Of a stretch of 64,000 bases of DNA, positions 39,126-48,828 are shown piece by piece. The position numbers and the translations under genes were made by a program. Positions within the stretch are counted from its first letter, which is position 1, and each line of letters starts with the position of its first letter. The notes below the pieces were generated by a model, which was given only the letters and a program-made list of their open reading frames with translations, was not told the DNA's origin and ran no database searches. Where the stretch lies: the NCBI RefSeq assembly GCF_900114165.1, contig NZ_FOSB01000001.1, positions 248,001 to 312,000 of the forward strand. The letters run 5' to 3'. The stretch comes from Halobacillus dabanensis. Its GTDB lineage: Bacteria > Bacillota > Bacilli > Bacillales > Halobacillaceae.

Positions 39126-40259
39126 ATGGCAGATAAGCAACAACAGCCATCACGTTCTAAAGAAACTGAGAATCAGACGGAATTGACACTTGAACAAGCG
39201 AAAGAGCAAGTAGTAGAGTTAGGGAAAAAACGCGGAATCCTCGCATATGAAGAGGTAGCAGAAAAGTTATCTAGCTACGAATTGGATTCAGATCAAATGG
39301 ATGAATTTTATGAACACCTCAATGAACAAGGGGTAGAAGTCATCGGTGACTCTGAAACTGATCCTAGTATGAAACAGTTGGATAAAGAAGAGGAATTCGA
39401 TCTTAACGATTTAAGTGTACCACCAGGGGTGAAAATCAATGACCCTGTACGTATGTATTTGAAAGAAATCGGTCGTGTAAACCTCCTTTCTGCTAAAGAT
39501 GAAATCAGTTTGGCGCAGCGGATCGAAAATGGTGACGAAGAAGCCAAAAGAGATTTAGCTGAAGCAAACCTGCGACTAGTTGTCAGTATTGCAAAGCGAT
39601 ATGTAGGAAGAGGAATGTTGTTCCTTGACTTGATTCAAGAAGGTAACATGGGCTTGATTAAAGCTGTCGAAAAATTTGATTACCGTAAAGGTTATAAGTT
39701 CAGTACGTATGCTACATGGTGGATCAGACAGGCAATTACGCGTGCTATTGCCGATCAGGCTCGTACCATCCGTATTCCGGTCCACATGGTGGAAACAATC
39801 AATAAATTGATTCGTGTTCAACGTCAACTGTTACAAGACCTTGGCAGAGAACCTACACCTGAAGAAATTGCGCAAGACATGGATCTAACTCCAGATAAAG
39901 TACGTGAAATCCTAAAAATAGCTCAAGAGCCGGTTTCTCTTGAAACCCCTATTGGTGAAGAAGATGACTCCCATTTAGGTGATTTCATTGAAGATCAGGA
40001 AGCTACATCTCCTTCTGACCATGCCGCCTACGAACTTCTGAAAGAGCAATTGGAAGATGTACTTGATACATTGACGGATCGTGAAGAAAATGTTCTACGT
40101 CTTCGTTTTGGATTGGATGATGGACGTACAAGAACATTGGAAGAAGTAGGGAAAGTTTTCGGAGTTACTCGTGAGAGAATCCGTCAAATCGAAGCTAAGG
40201 CTCTTCGGAAACTGCGCCACCCAAGTCGAAGCAAACGATTAAAAGACTTCATGGAATAA
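39126..40259 (+). CDS. sigA: RNA polymerase sigma factor SigA (RpoD)
   Basis: 377 aa from the ATG at 39126 after GGAGGGGGAC; the frame is open 10 codons further up. It has a short acidic region 1.1, region 1.2, the 2.1-2.4 block ([27 protein letters not shown]), region 3 and region 4 with the -35 helix-turn-helix ([19 protein letters not shown]). [12 protein letters not shown] is the RpoD signature in region 3.2. Primary sigma factor; follows dnaG by 37 nt. Confidence 0.99.
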   Translation: MADKQQQPSRSKETENQTELTLEQAKEQVVELGKKRGILAYEEVAEKLSSYELDSDQMDEFYEHLNEQGVEVIGDSETDPSMKQLDKEEEFDLNDLSVPPGVKINDPVRMYLKEIGRVNLLSAKDEISLAQRIENGDEEAKRDLAEANLRLVVSIAKRYVGRGMLFLDLIQEGNMGLIKAVEKFDYRKGYKFSTYATWWIRQAITRAIADQARTIRIPVHMVETINKLIRVQRQLLQDLGREPTPEEIAQDMDLTPDKVREILKIAQEPVSLETPIGEEDDSHLGDFIEDQEATSPSDHAAYELLKEQLEDVLDTLTDREENVLRLRFGLDDGRTRTLEEVGKVFGVTRERIRQIEAKALRKLRHPSRSKRLKDFME

Positions 40260-40267
40260 CAGTCTTC

Positions 40268-40324
40268 CGACTCAGGGAACCTTTCATATATAATGAAGGG
40301 GGACCTGAGTTATCTTTTGCTTTT
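40268..40324 (+). terminator. Terminator after sigA
   Basis: ACTCAGG pairs with CCTGAGT and an inner CCTTTCAT pairs with ATGAAGGG, interrupted by an internal loop; T-rich bases follow. The downstream ribosome site at 40325 is outside the hairpin. Confidence 0.75.
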
Positions 40325-40334
40325 GGAGGGTGCT

Positions 40335-40874
40335 ATGAAAGAGGAACGTACGAAAACGATCGTAAATGAAATAAGGTATTGGAAACAAAACCGGTTACTC
40401 CCCACTGAATATTGCGATTTTTTGTTAGCGCTTTATACACAAGGAGAAAGCCAGGATGGGCATGAAAATCAGTACACTAATAGTTCTTATGGATATCTAT
40501 TTTACTTATGGCTGGCGTTAAGTTTGTTTTTGATACCCCTTTCATTTCTTGTCATTTATTTTACTGAAATGGGCATCATAATGCAAACAGGGCTTTTGTC
40601 GAGTTTTGTAGCAGTCGAATGGATTCATGTAAACTGGTTAAAATATAAGGAGTCCGACTGGTTGTTGATTCCGTTAACCGTCGTTATACTGGTTTTTCTT
40701 TTAGCATCGATAACGTTGGTTCAATATTTTTACGGATCTGGGTGGAGTTTATACATAACCCTTACATTAAACTGTACATTATGGGTGGTAGTGGGAAGAG
40801 TATGTAGAGTACAAGCTCTCTTCTATTCAGGTATACTAGGTACAATATTACTGTTCATATATATTGTTTTATAA
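40335..40874 (+). CDS. Membrane protein of unknown function
   Basis: 179 aa from the ATG at 40335 (GGAGGG 5 nt before); the upstream start at 40293 falls in the sigA terminator. The first 50 residues are soluble (NEIRYWKQNRLLPTEYCDFLLALY), reminiscent of the helical start of DUF2157-like proteins. About five to six membrane helices follow (residues 50-178). I do not recognise a named family. It sits between sigA and cccA. Confidence 0.65.
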   Translation: MKEERTKTIVNEIRYWKQNRLLPTEYCDFLLALYTQGESQDGHENQYTNSSYGYLFYLWLALSLFLIPLSFLVIYFTEMGIIMQTGLLSSFVAVEWIHVNWLKYKESDWLLIPLTVVILVFLLASITLVQYFYGSGWSLYITLTLNCTLWVVVGRVCRVQALFYSGILGTILLFIYIVL

Positions 40875-40982
40875 GTTTTCACATGTTATCTCTTTAATAA
40901 GTAACGGTTTTCAAGTAAAATAAATATAGTCGAATAGACACGAAAAATTAATAAGAGGGAATACATAAGGAGGTAGCAACAA

Positions 40983-41348
40983 ATGAGAAAAAACCCTGTG
41001 ATTCCATTCGCAATCATCGCAGCATTAGGTATTGTTGTTATGATCATCGTTTCTGCAGCTGGTCTCAATCAGCAGGAAGCTATCCAAAATGAAGAAGAAG
41101 GCGGCGGAGAGCAACAGGAAGAAACGGCAAATGCTGACCCGGAAGAACTCTTCCAGAACCAATGTGCAAGCTGCCACGGTGGCGATCTTAGTGGAGGGGC
41201 TGGACCGAACCTTCAAGAAGTAGGTAGTCGTTATTCCGCAGAAGAAATCGAAGAAATCATCCTCAATGGTAAAGGTTCCATGCCGCCTGGACTGTACACC
41301 GGAGAGCAAGCAACTCAGGTAGCTGAATGGTTAGCTGAACAAAAATAA
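40983..41348 (+). CDS. cccA: Cytochrome c-550, membrane-anchored
   Basis: 121 aa. An N-terminal anchor helix (residues about 6-25), an acidic Glu/Gln-rich linker and a small c-type cytochrome domain with heme site CASCH and the axial Met in GSMPPGL. It carries electrons on the outer membrane face, probably to a cytochrome c oxidase. AGGAGG precedes the ATG. B. subtilis has cccA at this same place. Confidence 0.96.
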   Translation: MRKNPVIPFAIIAALGIVVMIIVSAAGLNQQEAIQNEEEGGGEQQEETANADPEELFQNQCASCHGGDLSGGAGPNLQEVGSRYSAEEIEEIILNGKGSMPPGLYTGEQATQVAEWLAEQK

Positions 41349-41355
41349 GAAGTTT

Positions 41356-41396
41356 GAAAGAAAAGCTTTCTGTTCCTATCAGAAAGCTTTTCTTTA
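41356..41396 (+). terminator. Terminator after cccA
   Basis: A perfect 16-bp stem AAAGAAAAGCTTTCTG / CAGAAAGCTTTTCTTT with a 7-nt loop. Confidence 0.9.
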
Positions 41397-41415
41397 TTAT
41401 GAGAGGGAAGATATT

Positions 41416-42126
41416 ATGAATGTCAATCAATTATCCCAACGCCTGGCAGTAGTTGCAAATTACTTGCCAGAAGAGGCTTACTTTGCCGATATCGGCTCAG
41501 ACCATGCTTACTTACCGTGCTACGTTTGTTTAAATGACCCAAAGGCGCGTGCTGTAGCTGGTGAAGTAAATCAAGGCCCCTATGAGAGTGCGTTAAAAGA
41601 AGTGAAAAAGCACGCCTTAAACGAGCGTATCGATGTCCGACTTGGCGATGGTCTCGACGTGGTGGAACCAGAAGAAATAAAACAGGTGGTCATTGCTGGC
41701 ATGGGTGGTCCGTTGATCCGGGATATACTAGAGCAAGGAAGGAATAAACTATTTGCGGTCAATCGTATTATTACACAACCTAACATTGACTCGAGATCTG
41801 TTCGCAAGTGGTATTACGACCATGGTTATGCTCTTGTGGATGAAGCGATTGTTGAAGAAGGTGGACATATTTATGAGATTTTGGTAGCAGAAAAGGGTGA
41901 GGCCGATTCCGCTTATCAAAAAGATAAATTGGAAAAACAAATGTGGTTGGGACCTTTCCTGATAGAGCGTCGACCGGATGCATTCCTTAATAAATGTAAA
42001 GAGGAACATAAAAAGAAAATGTATATTATCAATCAAATGAAACAAGCTTCACTTCCAGATGAAGAAAAGTTGAAGCAACACCAAAAAGAACTCTATTGGT
42101 TAGAGGAGGTATTGCACAATGAATGA
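41416..42126 (+). CDS. trmK: tRNA (adenine22-N1)-methyltransferase TrmK
   Basis: 236 aa. The N-terminal SAM-binding domain contains FADIGSDHAYLPCYV near residue 26, followed by IAGMGGPLIRDIL and TQPNIDSRSVRKWY; a C-terminal coiled coil follows. It makes m1A22 in tRNA-Ser and tRNA-Tyr. Its end overlaps the yqfO start by 8 nt. Confidence 0.96.
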   Translation: MNVNQLSQRLAVVANYLPEEAYFADIGSDHAYLPCYVCLNDPKARAVAGEVNQGPYESALKEVKKHALNERIDVRLGDGLDVVEPEEIKQVVIAGMGGPLIRDILEQGRNKLFAVNRIITQPNIDSRSVRKWYYDHGYALVDEAIVEEGGHIYEILVAEKGEADSAYQKDKLEKQMWLGPFLIERRPDAFLNKCKEEHKKKMYIINQMKQASLPDEEKLKQHQKELYWLEEVLHNE

Positions 42127-43237
42127 AACAATGACAGCGCAGGAAGTTATTAATCAGTTTGAAAAATGGGCGCCCAAGCATTTCGCATACGACTGGGATA
42201 ATGTCGGCCTTCAAGTAGGCACACTCCATAAACCTGTTCATACCATTATGGTTACGTTAGATGTACTGGAAAACGTGGTGGATGAGGCTATCGAAAAGGG
42301 GGTCGATCTAATTATTGCTCACCACCCATTGTTATTTGTGAAGCTTAGTCAAATTAACTTGGATACTCCTAAAGGAAGAGTTGTCCAGAAATTAATCAAA
42401 CATGATATCACCGTATATGCGGCGCACACAAACTTAGATGTTGCAGCAGGCGGAGTAAATGATGTAATGGCAGATCTTTTAGGTGTGAAACAGACGAAGC
42501 CATTGATTGAGACAGAAAAAGACTCTCTTGTAAAATTGACTGTATTCGTTCCTGAAAGCCATGCAAACGAATTGCGGGAGGCAATCAGTGAGGCGGGCGC
42601 GGGCCACATAGGTAATTACAGTCACTGTACGTACCAATTATCTGGACAAGGGACATTCAAGCCTGAGAGCGGAACCGATCCTTATATAGGCGAACAAGGG
42701 AAAATGGAATATGTCGATGAAAAACGCATCGAGACGATTGTACCCAAGACAAAATTACCAGCTGTATTAAAAGCGATGGAAGACACTCACCCTTATGAAG
42801 AAGTGGCTTATGATTTATATCCATTACTGAATGAAGGAGAGCAAATGGGGGTCGGTCGAGTTGGTAAGCTGGATGAACCTGTCCTTTTAAGTACGCTAGT
42901 GGAAAGAGTGAAGAAAGAATACCAAGTACCTCATGTTCGCGTCTCAGGCAACCTTGATAAAAAAGTGAAGAAAGTAGCCCTCTTAGGAGGGAGCGGAGAA
43001 AAATATATTCATGCAGCCAAGCGAAGTGGTGCAGATGTCTATGTAACAGGAGATATGACATTCCATATGACTCAGGATGCGGCAGAAATGGGGCTTTCTG
43101 TCATTGACCCAGGTCACCACGTGGAAAAAGTAGTTTGTCCCAAAGTGAAACAATATCTGGAAGACCATTGTAATGGAGTTGGAAATTTAAATATCATTAT
43201 TTCTGAATCAAATACGGAGCCATTTAAAGTCATATAA
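42119..43237 (+). CDS. yqfO: YqfO, Nif3-like dinuclear metal protein
   Basis: 372 aa. Two halves of the Nif3/GTP cyclohydrolase I type 2 domain (DWDNVGLQVG, IIAHHPLLF near residue 63, and VTGDMTFHMTQ with VIDPGHHVEK near the end) flank a PII/CutA1-like insert (residues about 130-235). The histidines and aspartates of the dimetal site are present. Biochemical role uncertain. Coupled to trmK. Confidence 0.95.
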   Translation: MNETMTAQEVINQFEKWAPKHFAYDWDNVGLQVGTLHKPVHTIMVTLDVLENVVDEAIEKGVDLIIAHHPLLFVKLSQINLDTPKGRVVQKLIKHDITVYAAHTNLDVAAGGVNDVMADLLGVKQTKPLIETEKDSLVKLTVFVPESHANELREAISEAGAGHIGNYSHCTYQLSGQGTFKPESGTDPYIGEQGKMEYVDEKRIETIVPKTKLPAVLKAMEDTHPYEEVAYDLYPLLNEGEQMGVGRVGKLDEPVLLSTLVERVKKEYQVPHVRVSGNLDKKVKKVALLGGSGEKYIHAAKRSGADVYVTGDMTFHMTQDAAEMGLSVIDPGHHVEKVVCPKVKQYLEDHCNGVGNLNIIISESNTEPFKVI

Positions 43238-43275
43238 TGTAATTCAATTTAGGTTTTATTATAATGGTCGACAAT

Positions 43276-43318
43276 AAAAGGGGGTGAAAGCTTTTGCTTC
43301 ACCCCTTAAATTTATCTT
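43276..43318. terminator. Bidirectional terminator between yqfO and ispH
   Basis: AAGGGG-TGAA-GC pairs with GCTTCACCCCTT with two single-base bulges. It lies between convergent genes and overlaps the ispH end. Confidence 0.7.
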
Positions 43319-44268
43319 TTTACTTTTTTCTTTGCTCTGACCGGTGGCAGGATCTTTTTCTGTTCTACTTTCGATTCCCGAATCCATGTGTCCTCATTTT
43401 CATGGTCAAATTGCTCAATGAACTTAATCACTTCTTTGGTAATCGGTGTCGGAGTGGAAGCACCAGCTGTTACTGCTACTTTTTGGACTCCTTCGAGCCA
43501 TTCCAATTGAATTTCTGTGACATCGGATATACGATGAGCCGGTGTGCCTGCCTTTTCCATAGAAACCTGTGCAAGGCGATTGGAATTATTGCTCATCGGG
43601 TCTCCGACGACAAGTGTCAAATCTGCTTCACTGGCTTGTTCCGATACAGCTTCCTGGCGCACCTGGGTTGCCATGCAGATTTCTTGTTGTTTTTCAAGTT
43701 GTGGAAACCTTTCTTTAGCTTTTTCCATCACATCATAAACGTCCCATTGACTCATGGTCGTCTGGTTAGTGATCATCAATTTATCATGATTGAGTTCAAG
43801 TTCCTCAACATCTTCCTCTGTTTGGACAAGGTGGACTTTTCCTGGTGCTACACCCATAGCGCCTTCTGGTTCTGGGTGACCTTTTTTCCCAACATAAATG
43901 ACCTCAAATCCTTCGGCTACTTTTTTTCTAATTAAATTATGAGTATTGGTAACATCAGGACAAGTGGCATCTAAAGCGGTCAATCCTTTAGCTTCCGCAC
44001 GTTCTTTCACTTGGGGGGATACACCATGGGCAGTGAAAATAACAGTGCCCTCATGAATTCCTTCTAACATGTCATTTCGATTCTTTCCATCTACAGTGAT
44101 GATTCCTTCTTCTTTGAAGGCTTCTGTTACATGAGAGTTATGAACAATCATGCCTAAAATATATATTGGGCGAGGTAAATTCGGGTCTTTGGCTGCATTT
44201 CGAGCAATGACCATTGCATCAACCACACCATAACAATAACCGCGAGGGGCGATTTTAATGACTTCCAT
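43312..44268 (-). CDS. ispH: 4-hydroxy-3-methylbut-2-enyl diphosphate reductase
   Basis: 318 aa. The three cluster cysteines are in PRGYCYGV (residue 12), DATCPDV and [18 protein letters not shown] and [11 protein letters not shown] are also conserved. IspH performs the last step of the MEP pathway, giving IPP and DMAPP. Its partner ispG is about 5 kb downstream on the same strand. AGGAGGAC upstream on the minus strand supports the start. Confidence 0.98.
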   Translation of the reverse strand: MEVIKIAPRGYCYGVVDAMVIARNAAKDPNLPRPIYILGMIVHNSHVTEAFKEEGIITVDGKNRNDMLEGIHEGTVIFTAHGVSPQVKERAEAKGLTALDATCPDVTNTHNLIRKKVAEGFEVIYVGKKGHPEPEGAMGVAPGKVHLVQTEEDVEELELNHDKLMITNQTTMSQWDVYDVMEKAKERFPQLEKQQEICMATQVRQEAVSEQASEADLTLVVGDPMSNNSNRLAQVSMEKAGTPAHRISDVTEIQLEWLEGVQKVAVTAGASTPTPITKEVIKFIEQFDHENEDTWIRESKVEQKKILPPVRAKKKVKR

Positions 44269-44545
44269 TGATTAACGTCCTCCTCTATATCCAATCCAAT
44301 AACTTTTAAGATACCATTATCATTATAAAGGGTAAAGGGAAAGATGACAAAGAAAGTCATTATAAAACAACGTTATCGTGCATTTTACCTCCTGCTCTAT
44401 TATAATAGGGAAGGAACATTTTACAATAAGGCAGTAGTTAGTAAATGAAGGGAATTTCCGACTCTCCTATGGGAATGGACTACCAGTTCCGTAGAGGGGA
44501 AGTAGTTGTCTTGTTATACAAAGCCTATATTAAAGGAGAAAGTTT

Positions 44546-45865
44546 ATGAGTAAGCATACATTTGATCAATATGCCATCACTACGACGGTCAGTAAAATAG
44601 TCGAAGGGTTAGGCTTCAAAAAACCGACACCTATTCAAAAGCAAGTCCTGCCAGCGGCGTTAAGAGGGGAAAGTCTCATTGGACAGTCCCACACGGGTTC
44701 TGGAAAGACACACGCTTATTTACTTCCTATGTTTAATGATTTGGATGAAACTTCGGATCATGTTCAATTTGTCATTACGGCACCCACACGAGAATTAGCG
44801 ATACAGATTCAAGATGAAGTGAAGAAGGCAATTCAACTAGCTGGAAAAGAGCAAGTATGGCGTTCGAAGCTTTTAATCGGCGGAACAGATAAGCACAAGA
44901 TGGTGGGTAAACTATCTTCCAACACTCCCCATATTGTTGTCGGTACACCGGGTAGAATCCTCGATATGGTAAAGGAAGAAGCCATTGATCTTTACCAGGC
45001 AAAAGCGTTCGTTCTTGACGAGGCGGACTTGATGCTCGATCTAGGTTTCATAGAAGATGTCGATCAAATACTGGTTCGCATGGATCAGGATGTCCAGATG
45101 CTTGTTTTTTCCGCGACCATTCCTGAGCGTCTCCAGCCTTTTTTGAAAAAATATTTGACGAACCCTACACATATCCAAATTGAAGATGATAAGCCCTCAC
45201 CCGAAACGATGGAGCATCGTCTAATACCGTTGCGCCATAAAGACCCGGCTGATGTTATAGTTGAAGTCTCTAAATCCATTCAGCCATATTTAGCGATCAT
45301 TTTTACCAATGGAAAAGAACACGCAAATGAACTCGCAGACAAACTGATGACCCGCGGCTTAGAAACGGGAATCCTTCACGGAGGCCTCTCACCAAGAGAA
45401 AGAAAAAGAATGCTAAAAGAGATCCAAAATCTCCGTTATCAGTATATTGTCGCTACAGACCTGGCATCCCGTGGAATAGATATTCAAGGGGTTAGTCACG
45501 TTATAAATGCTCAAATGCCTAAGGAAGAAGAGTTCTATATTCACAGGGTTGGGAGGACAGCCAGGGCAGGGTTGCAGGGCACTGCCATCAATCTGTATAA
45601 AGAAGCTGATCTACCATTGATACAGAAGCTTGAGAAAAAAGGACTTTCCTTTGAATTTTACGAAGTGAAGAACGGCGAGTGGAAAGAAGTCAATGCTTAC
45701 AACGAAAGACAAACAAGAGAGCGGAAATCATCTGACGTGGAAAAGAAAGCGAAGCAAATGGTCCGTAAACCTAAAAAGGTCAAACCAGGGTATAAAAAGA
45801 AAATGAAACAGGAAGCAGACAAAAACATGAAAAAGATGAAACAAAACAGATACAAGAAGAGGTAA
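44546..45865 (+). CDS. cshB: DEAD-box RNA helicase CshB
   Basis: 439 aa. Q motif ([13 protein letters not shown]), Walker [13 protein letters not shown] in [12 protein letters not shown] in FSATIPE, and [10 protein letters not shown] are in order, followed by a very basic C-terminal tail that binds RNA. CshB acts in cold adaptation and RNA turnover in B. subtilis. AAAGGAG precedes the ATG. It is followed by nfo after 16 nt. Confidence 0.96.
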   Translation: MSKHTFDQYAITTTVSKIVEGLGFKKPTPIQKQVLPAALRGESLIGQSHTGSGKTHAYLLPMFNDLDETSDHVQFVITAPTRELAIQIQDEVKKAIQLAGKEQVWRSKLLIGGTDKHKMVGKLSSNTPHIVVGTPGRILDMVKEEAIDLYQAKAFVLDEADLMLDLGFIEDVDQILVRMDQDVQMLVFSATIPERLQPFLKKYLTNPTHIQIEDDKPSPETMEHRLIPLRHKDPADVIVEVSKSIQPYLAIIFTNGKEHANELADKLMTRGLETGILHGGLSPRERKRMLKEIQNLRYQYIVATDLASRGIDIQGVSHVINAQMPKEEEFYIHRVGRTARAGLQGTAINLYKEADLPLIQKLEKKGLSFEFYEVKNGEWKEVNAYNERQTRERKSSDVEKKAKQMVRKPKKVKPGYKKKMKQEADKNMKKMKQNRYKKR

Positions 45866-45881
45866 AGAAAGGGTAGATTTG

Positions 45882-46775
45882 ATGTTAAAGATTGGTTCAC
45901 ACGTATCGATGAAAGGGAAGAAAATGCTTCTTGGGGCTAGTGAAGAAGCAGTCTCTTATGGTTCAGGCACATTCATGATTTATACAGGAGCACCCCAAAA
46001 TACTAGACGTCGCCCAATTGAAGAATTAAATATCGAAGCAGGCACGGCACATATGAAGGAAAATGGAATCGATGATATCGTCGTTCACGCTCCGTACATT
46101 ATTAATATTGGTAACACGACGAAACCGGAAACTTTCCAGCTTGGAGTGGACTTTCTAAGAAATGAAATCGAAAGGACAGAAGCACTTGGAGCAAAACAAA
46201 TTGTCCTTCATCCAGGATCTCACGTTGGACAAGGTGTTGATAAAGGATTACCAAAAATAATTGAAGGATTAAATGAAGTGCTCCATAAAGACCAGAATGT
46301 TCAAATCGCTTTAGAGACCATGGCAGGAAAAGGATCGGAAATTGGAAGAAGTTTTGATGAGCTTGCCCAAATTATCGATGGGGTCACTTTGAATGAGAAA
46401 CTGTCTGTATGTATGGATACTTGCCACATCCACGATGCTGGTTATAATGTAGTGGAAGATTTTGATGGAGTTTTAAATGAATTTGATAAAATCGTTGGCA
46501 TAGACCGCTTAAAGGTCGTGCATGTAAACGATAGTAAAAACACCAAAGGTGCAGGGAAGGACCGTCACGAGAACATCGGATTCGGTCACATTGGTTTTGA
46601 TGCCCTCCACAAAGTCATTCATCACCCTACATTGAAGGACCTACCAAAAATTTTAGAAACACCTTATGTAGGAGAAGACAAAAAGAACAAAAAGCCACCA
46701 TATCGTTTTGAGATTGATATGGTCAAAGAAGGAAAGTACGATAAAGAACTTAAAGAAAAAATCATGGCACAGTAA
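45882..46775 (+). CDS. nfo: Endonuclease IV (Nfo)
   Basis: 297 aa from the ATG at 45882. AP endonuclease family 2 TIM barrel with three-zinc site residues in [44 protein letters not shown] and [10 protein letters not shown]. It cleaves DNA at abasic sites; in the related B. subtilis protein it protects spores. Cotranscribed with cshB and closed by a terminator. Confidence 0.97.
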   Translation: MLKIGSHVSMKGKKMLLGASEEAVSYGSGTFMIYTGAPQNTRRRPIEELNIEAGTAHMKENGIDDIVVHAPYIINIGNTTKPETFQLGVDFLRNEIERTEALGAKQIVLHPGSHVGQGVDKGLPKIIEGLNEVLHKDQNVQIALETMAGKGSEIGRSFDELAQIIDGVTLNEKLSVCMDTCHIHDAGYNVVEDFDGVLNEFDKIVGIDRLKVVHVNDSKNTKGAGKDRHENIGFGHIGFDALHKVIHHPTLKDLPKILETPYVGEDKKNKKPPYRFEIDMVKEGKYDKELKEKIMAQ

Positions 46776-46779
46776 ACGA

Positions 46780-46817
46780 AAGGAAGCATAGAGGCCCTCT
46801 CTAAGCTTCCTTTTTTC
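46780..46817 (+). terminator. Terminator after nfo
   Basis: AAGGAAGC pairs with GCTTCCTT, with additional pairing inside, followed by six T residues. Confidence 0.88.
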
Positions 46818-46890
46818 TTCACAAAAACCTCCTCCTGAACCAAATTGAATCGTCTTCTGCAGCCTACTACTAACTCAAAATTGGAATTGT

Positions 46891-47175
46891 TTATTTTAAC
46901 CAGTGTTCTACTCCGTGTTCTTTCGCCATTTTCATAAGTAATTGATAAACAGAACGAGCCGTATCTTTTGAAGTGATGCTGGCAAGCTTTTTGAACATCC
47001 GCTTCCTTCCAGCTGGATCGAAGGGATTATCCTCATTTTTTTTCAATGCTTTAACAATGGCAGCAGCTTCATCCCTCGAAATCTGGATTTTGTACTTTTG
47101 ACTATAAAAAAGAAGGTCTTTGACGGTTAGATGCTTTAATTTTTGGGTAATTAACTGTTGTGCCACATTTTTCAT
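46891..47175 (-). CDS. yqfT: YqfT family (DUF2624) protein
   Basis: 94 aa, mainly helical and charged. KLKHLTVKDLLFYSQKYKIQI near the start and FKKLASITSKDTARSVYQLL near the end fit DUF2624, represented by B. subtilis YqfT next to nfo. No catalytic motif or membrane segment; function unknown. GAGAGGGAG precedes the start on the minus strand. Confidence 0.85.
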   Translation of the reverse strand: MKNVAQQLITQKLKHLTVKDLLFYSQKYKIQISRDEAAAIVKALKKNEDNPFDPAGRKRMFKKLASITSKDTARSVYQLLMKMAKEHGVEHWLK

Positions 47176-47268
47176 AGGCTTATACTCCCTCTCTCCGTAT
47201 TTAGTACACCATATGAATGTCGGGGAGGATTTGTGTTTTTAAAAAAATTCCCTTAATGAGTGTTTCTA

Positions 47269-47297
47269 TTGAAATACATATTCTGATCGATTAGTAT
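47269..47297 (+). promoter_or_regulatory. Possible promoter of the lytic transglycosylase gene
   Basis: TTGAAA at 47269-47274, a 17-nt spacer and TAGTAT at 47292-47297. Confidence 0.5.
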
Positions 47298-47365
47298 AAG
47301 CCAATGGATTCAGGGCGGCATTGGACAGAAGTACCAATTCGCAGGGAACAAAAGGAGTGAATGAA

Positions 47366-48094
47366 ATGAAGGAACAAAAGCCTTTTTGGACAGCAGGTTT
47401 GGCATTGCTGCTAATTGCGTTTACATTCTTTACTGTAAATCAGTGGAACCAGAAGCAAGAAAAAGCCTTAGCTGATGAAAATAAGCATCTACAAAATAAG
47501 AATGAAGAAATGGAGAAGGAGATTGACCGACTCACCTCCACAAATGAATACCTGAAAGAAAAACGACTAAAGGAAGTTGAAAAAAACGGCTTTCATACAT
47601 GGCCCGTAGTCGAAAAAAAGGCCAATCGTCTAGTGGAAGAAAGTAATGGGAAGTTTAAGAAATCATGGGCCATGTATCTTGTGCGTGAAGCTGACCAATA
47701 TGAGATAAACCCTTATCTTGTTTACGAATTGTTGAAGGTGGAGACTGGGGGGACATTCGACCCAGACCTCGTTGGTCCAGAAACGAAGTATGGACGGGCT
47801 TATGGAATGGCTCAGTTCATGAAAAATACTGCCCCGTGGATTGCTGATATGGCTGATTTGCCATACGAAGATGAGCTGCTTTTCGATCCTTATTATTCCA
47901 TGCAATTATCCTTAGTTTATTTAGATTTCTTAAAACATGAATATAAGAATTGGGACGAAGCTTTAACAGCCTATCACAGAGGGATGGGTGGTCTGAAGGA
48001 ATACAAAAAAGAAAATGGTCATGCAGAAAGTTGGTATGCCGTGGAAATTCAAGAAAATGCGGAAAACCATAAAACTGTAGCCGTAGCGAATTAG
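47366..48094 (+). CDS. Membrane-anchored SLT-type lytic transglycosylase
   Basis: 242 aa from the ATG at 47366, 8 nt after AAGGAG. An N-terminal anchor helix (residues about 8-26), a coiled coil (residues about 30-65), and an SLT domain with the catalytic Glu in LLKVETGGTFDPDL and the AYGMAQFM and ALTAYHRGMGGL motifs of lysozyme-like family 1 enzymes. It cleaves peptidoglycan to 1,6-anhydromuropeptides. B. subtilis has yqfU/zur genes around here, so this is a local difference. Confidence 0.9.
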   Translation: MKEQKPFWTAGLALLLIAFTFFTVNQWNQKQEKALADENKHLQNKNEEMEKEIDRLTSTNEYLKEKRLKEVEKNGFHTWPVVEKKANRLVEESNGKFKKSWAMYLVREADQYEINPYLVYELLKVETGGTFDPDLVGPETKYGRAYGMAQFMKNTAPWIADMADLPYEDELLFDPYYSMQLSLVYLDFLKHEYKNWDEALTAYHRGMGGLKEYKKENGHAESWYAVEIQENAENHKTVAVAN

Positions 48095-48098
48095 AAAG

Positions 48099-48133
48099 AG
48101 CGCCTGATACTGCATCAGGCGTTTATTTTTTTG
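48099..48133 (+). terminator. Terminator after the lytic transglycosylase gene
   Basis: CGCCTGAT pairs with ATCAGGCG around 5 nt, followed by TTTATTTTTTT. Confidence 0.93.
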
Positions 48134-48213
48134 CCATCAACTCCCTTAAGTAAAAAAAGAGTGTTTCCCACATAATAATCTTGATTCTCCAAACAGAAAG
48201 TGAGGGTATATGT

Positions 48214-48789
48214 ATGAATGATCCGAAGGATACTGTTGAGAATCAAAGGACAGAGAAAGCTCCACAACATGGGGATGAATTAGAACAAGTCCATGCGGAA
48301 GCTGCTGAAGAACAGACTCGCGCAGAACCGTCGACAGAGCAAGTAATTAATGAAGCTTTTGATGAAATACAAGACCAGGATTTACGAAATGAAGCAGGGA
48401 ATAGTGAAGCAGGTGCTTCCGATTTTGATGATCCGGTCGAGGCTGATGATCATGGACGTGGACCAAACCAACCAGTCTATGGAGATAGTTATGAGGAAGA
48501 GTTTGCTCAGGAAGCTGCAGTAGGACCAATGGACCAACCAATGAACAACACGGAAAAGGAAACGACCATGGAAGATGATGATGTGAAAGTCGGTATGGGG
48601 TGGCTAGGTTTGTCTGCTGCTATCTTATCCTTCTTCTTTGCTCCGTTAATTCTTGGAGCGGCAGGAATAATCCTGGGCATCATCGGAAAAAGACGAGGCG
48701 CGGATACTTTAGGAAATATGGCGATTATCATCAGTATTGTATCCATTGCATTTTCCATGTTCTTCGCACCCTTTTTCAACGTGATATAG
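48214..48789 (+). CDS. YqfX-like membrane protein with acidic N-terminal domain
   Basis: 191 aa from the ATG at 48214 after GAGGGT. Residues 1-120 are very acidic, low complexity and likely disordered. The C-terminal 70 residues form two or three membrane helices with a short basic loop (IIGKRRGADTLGNMAIIIS), as in B. subtilis YqfX, which also lies next to ispG. The acidic half is much longer than in YqfX. Function unknown. Confidence 0.75.
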   Translation: MNDPKDTVENQRTEKAPQHGDELEQVHAEAAEEQTRAEPSTEQVINEAFDEIQDQDLRNEAGNSEAGASDFDDPVEADDHGRGPNQPVYGDSYEEEFAQEAAVGPMDQPMNNTEKETTMEDDDVKVGMGWLGLSAAILSFFFAPLILGAAGIILGIIGKRRGADTLGNMAIIISIVSIAFSMFFAPFFNVI

Positions 48790-48794
48790 CAAAT

Positions 48795-48828
48795 AAAAAG
48801 TGGACCCTTTTTGGGGTCCACTTTTTAT
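48795..48828. terminator. Bidirectional terminator between yqfX-like gene and ispG
   Basis: AAAAAGTGGACCC pairs with GGGTCCACTTTTT around a short loop; A and T runs flank it, so it works in both directions. Confidence 0.93.

Noticed and set aside
43294-43935. 213-codon plus-strand ORF
   Set aside because: Antisense to ispH, Phe/Cys/Ser-rich composition typical of shadow frames.
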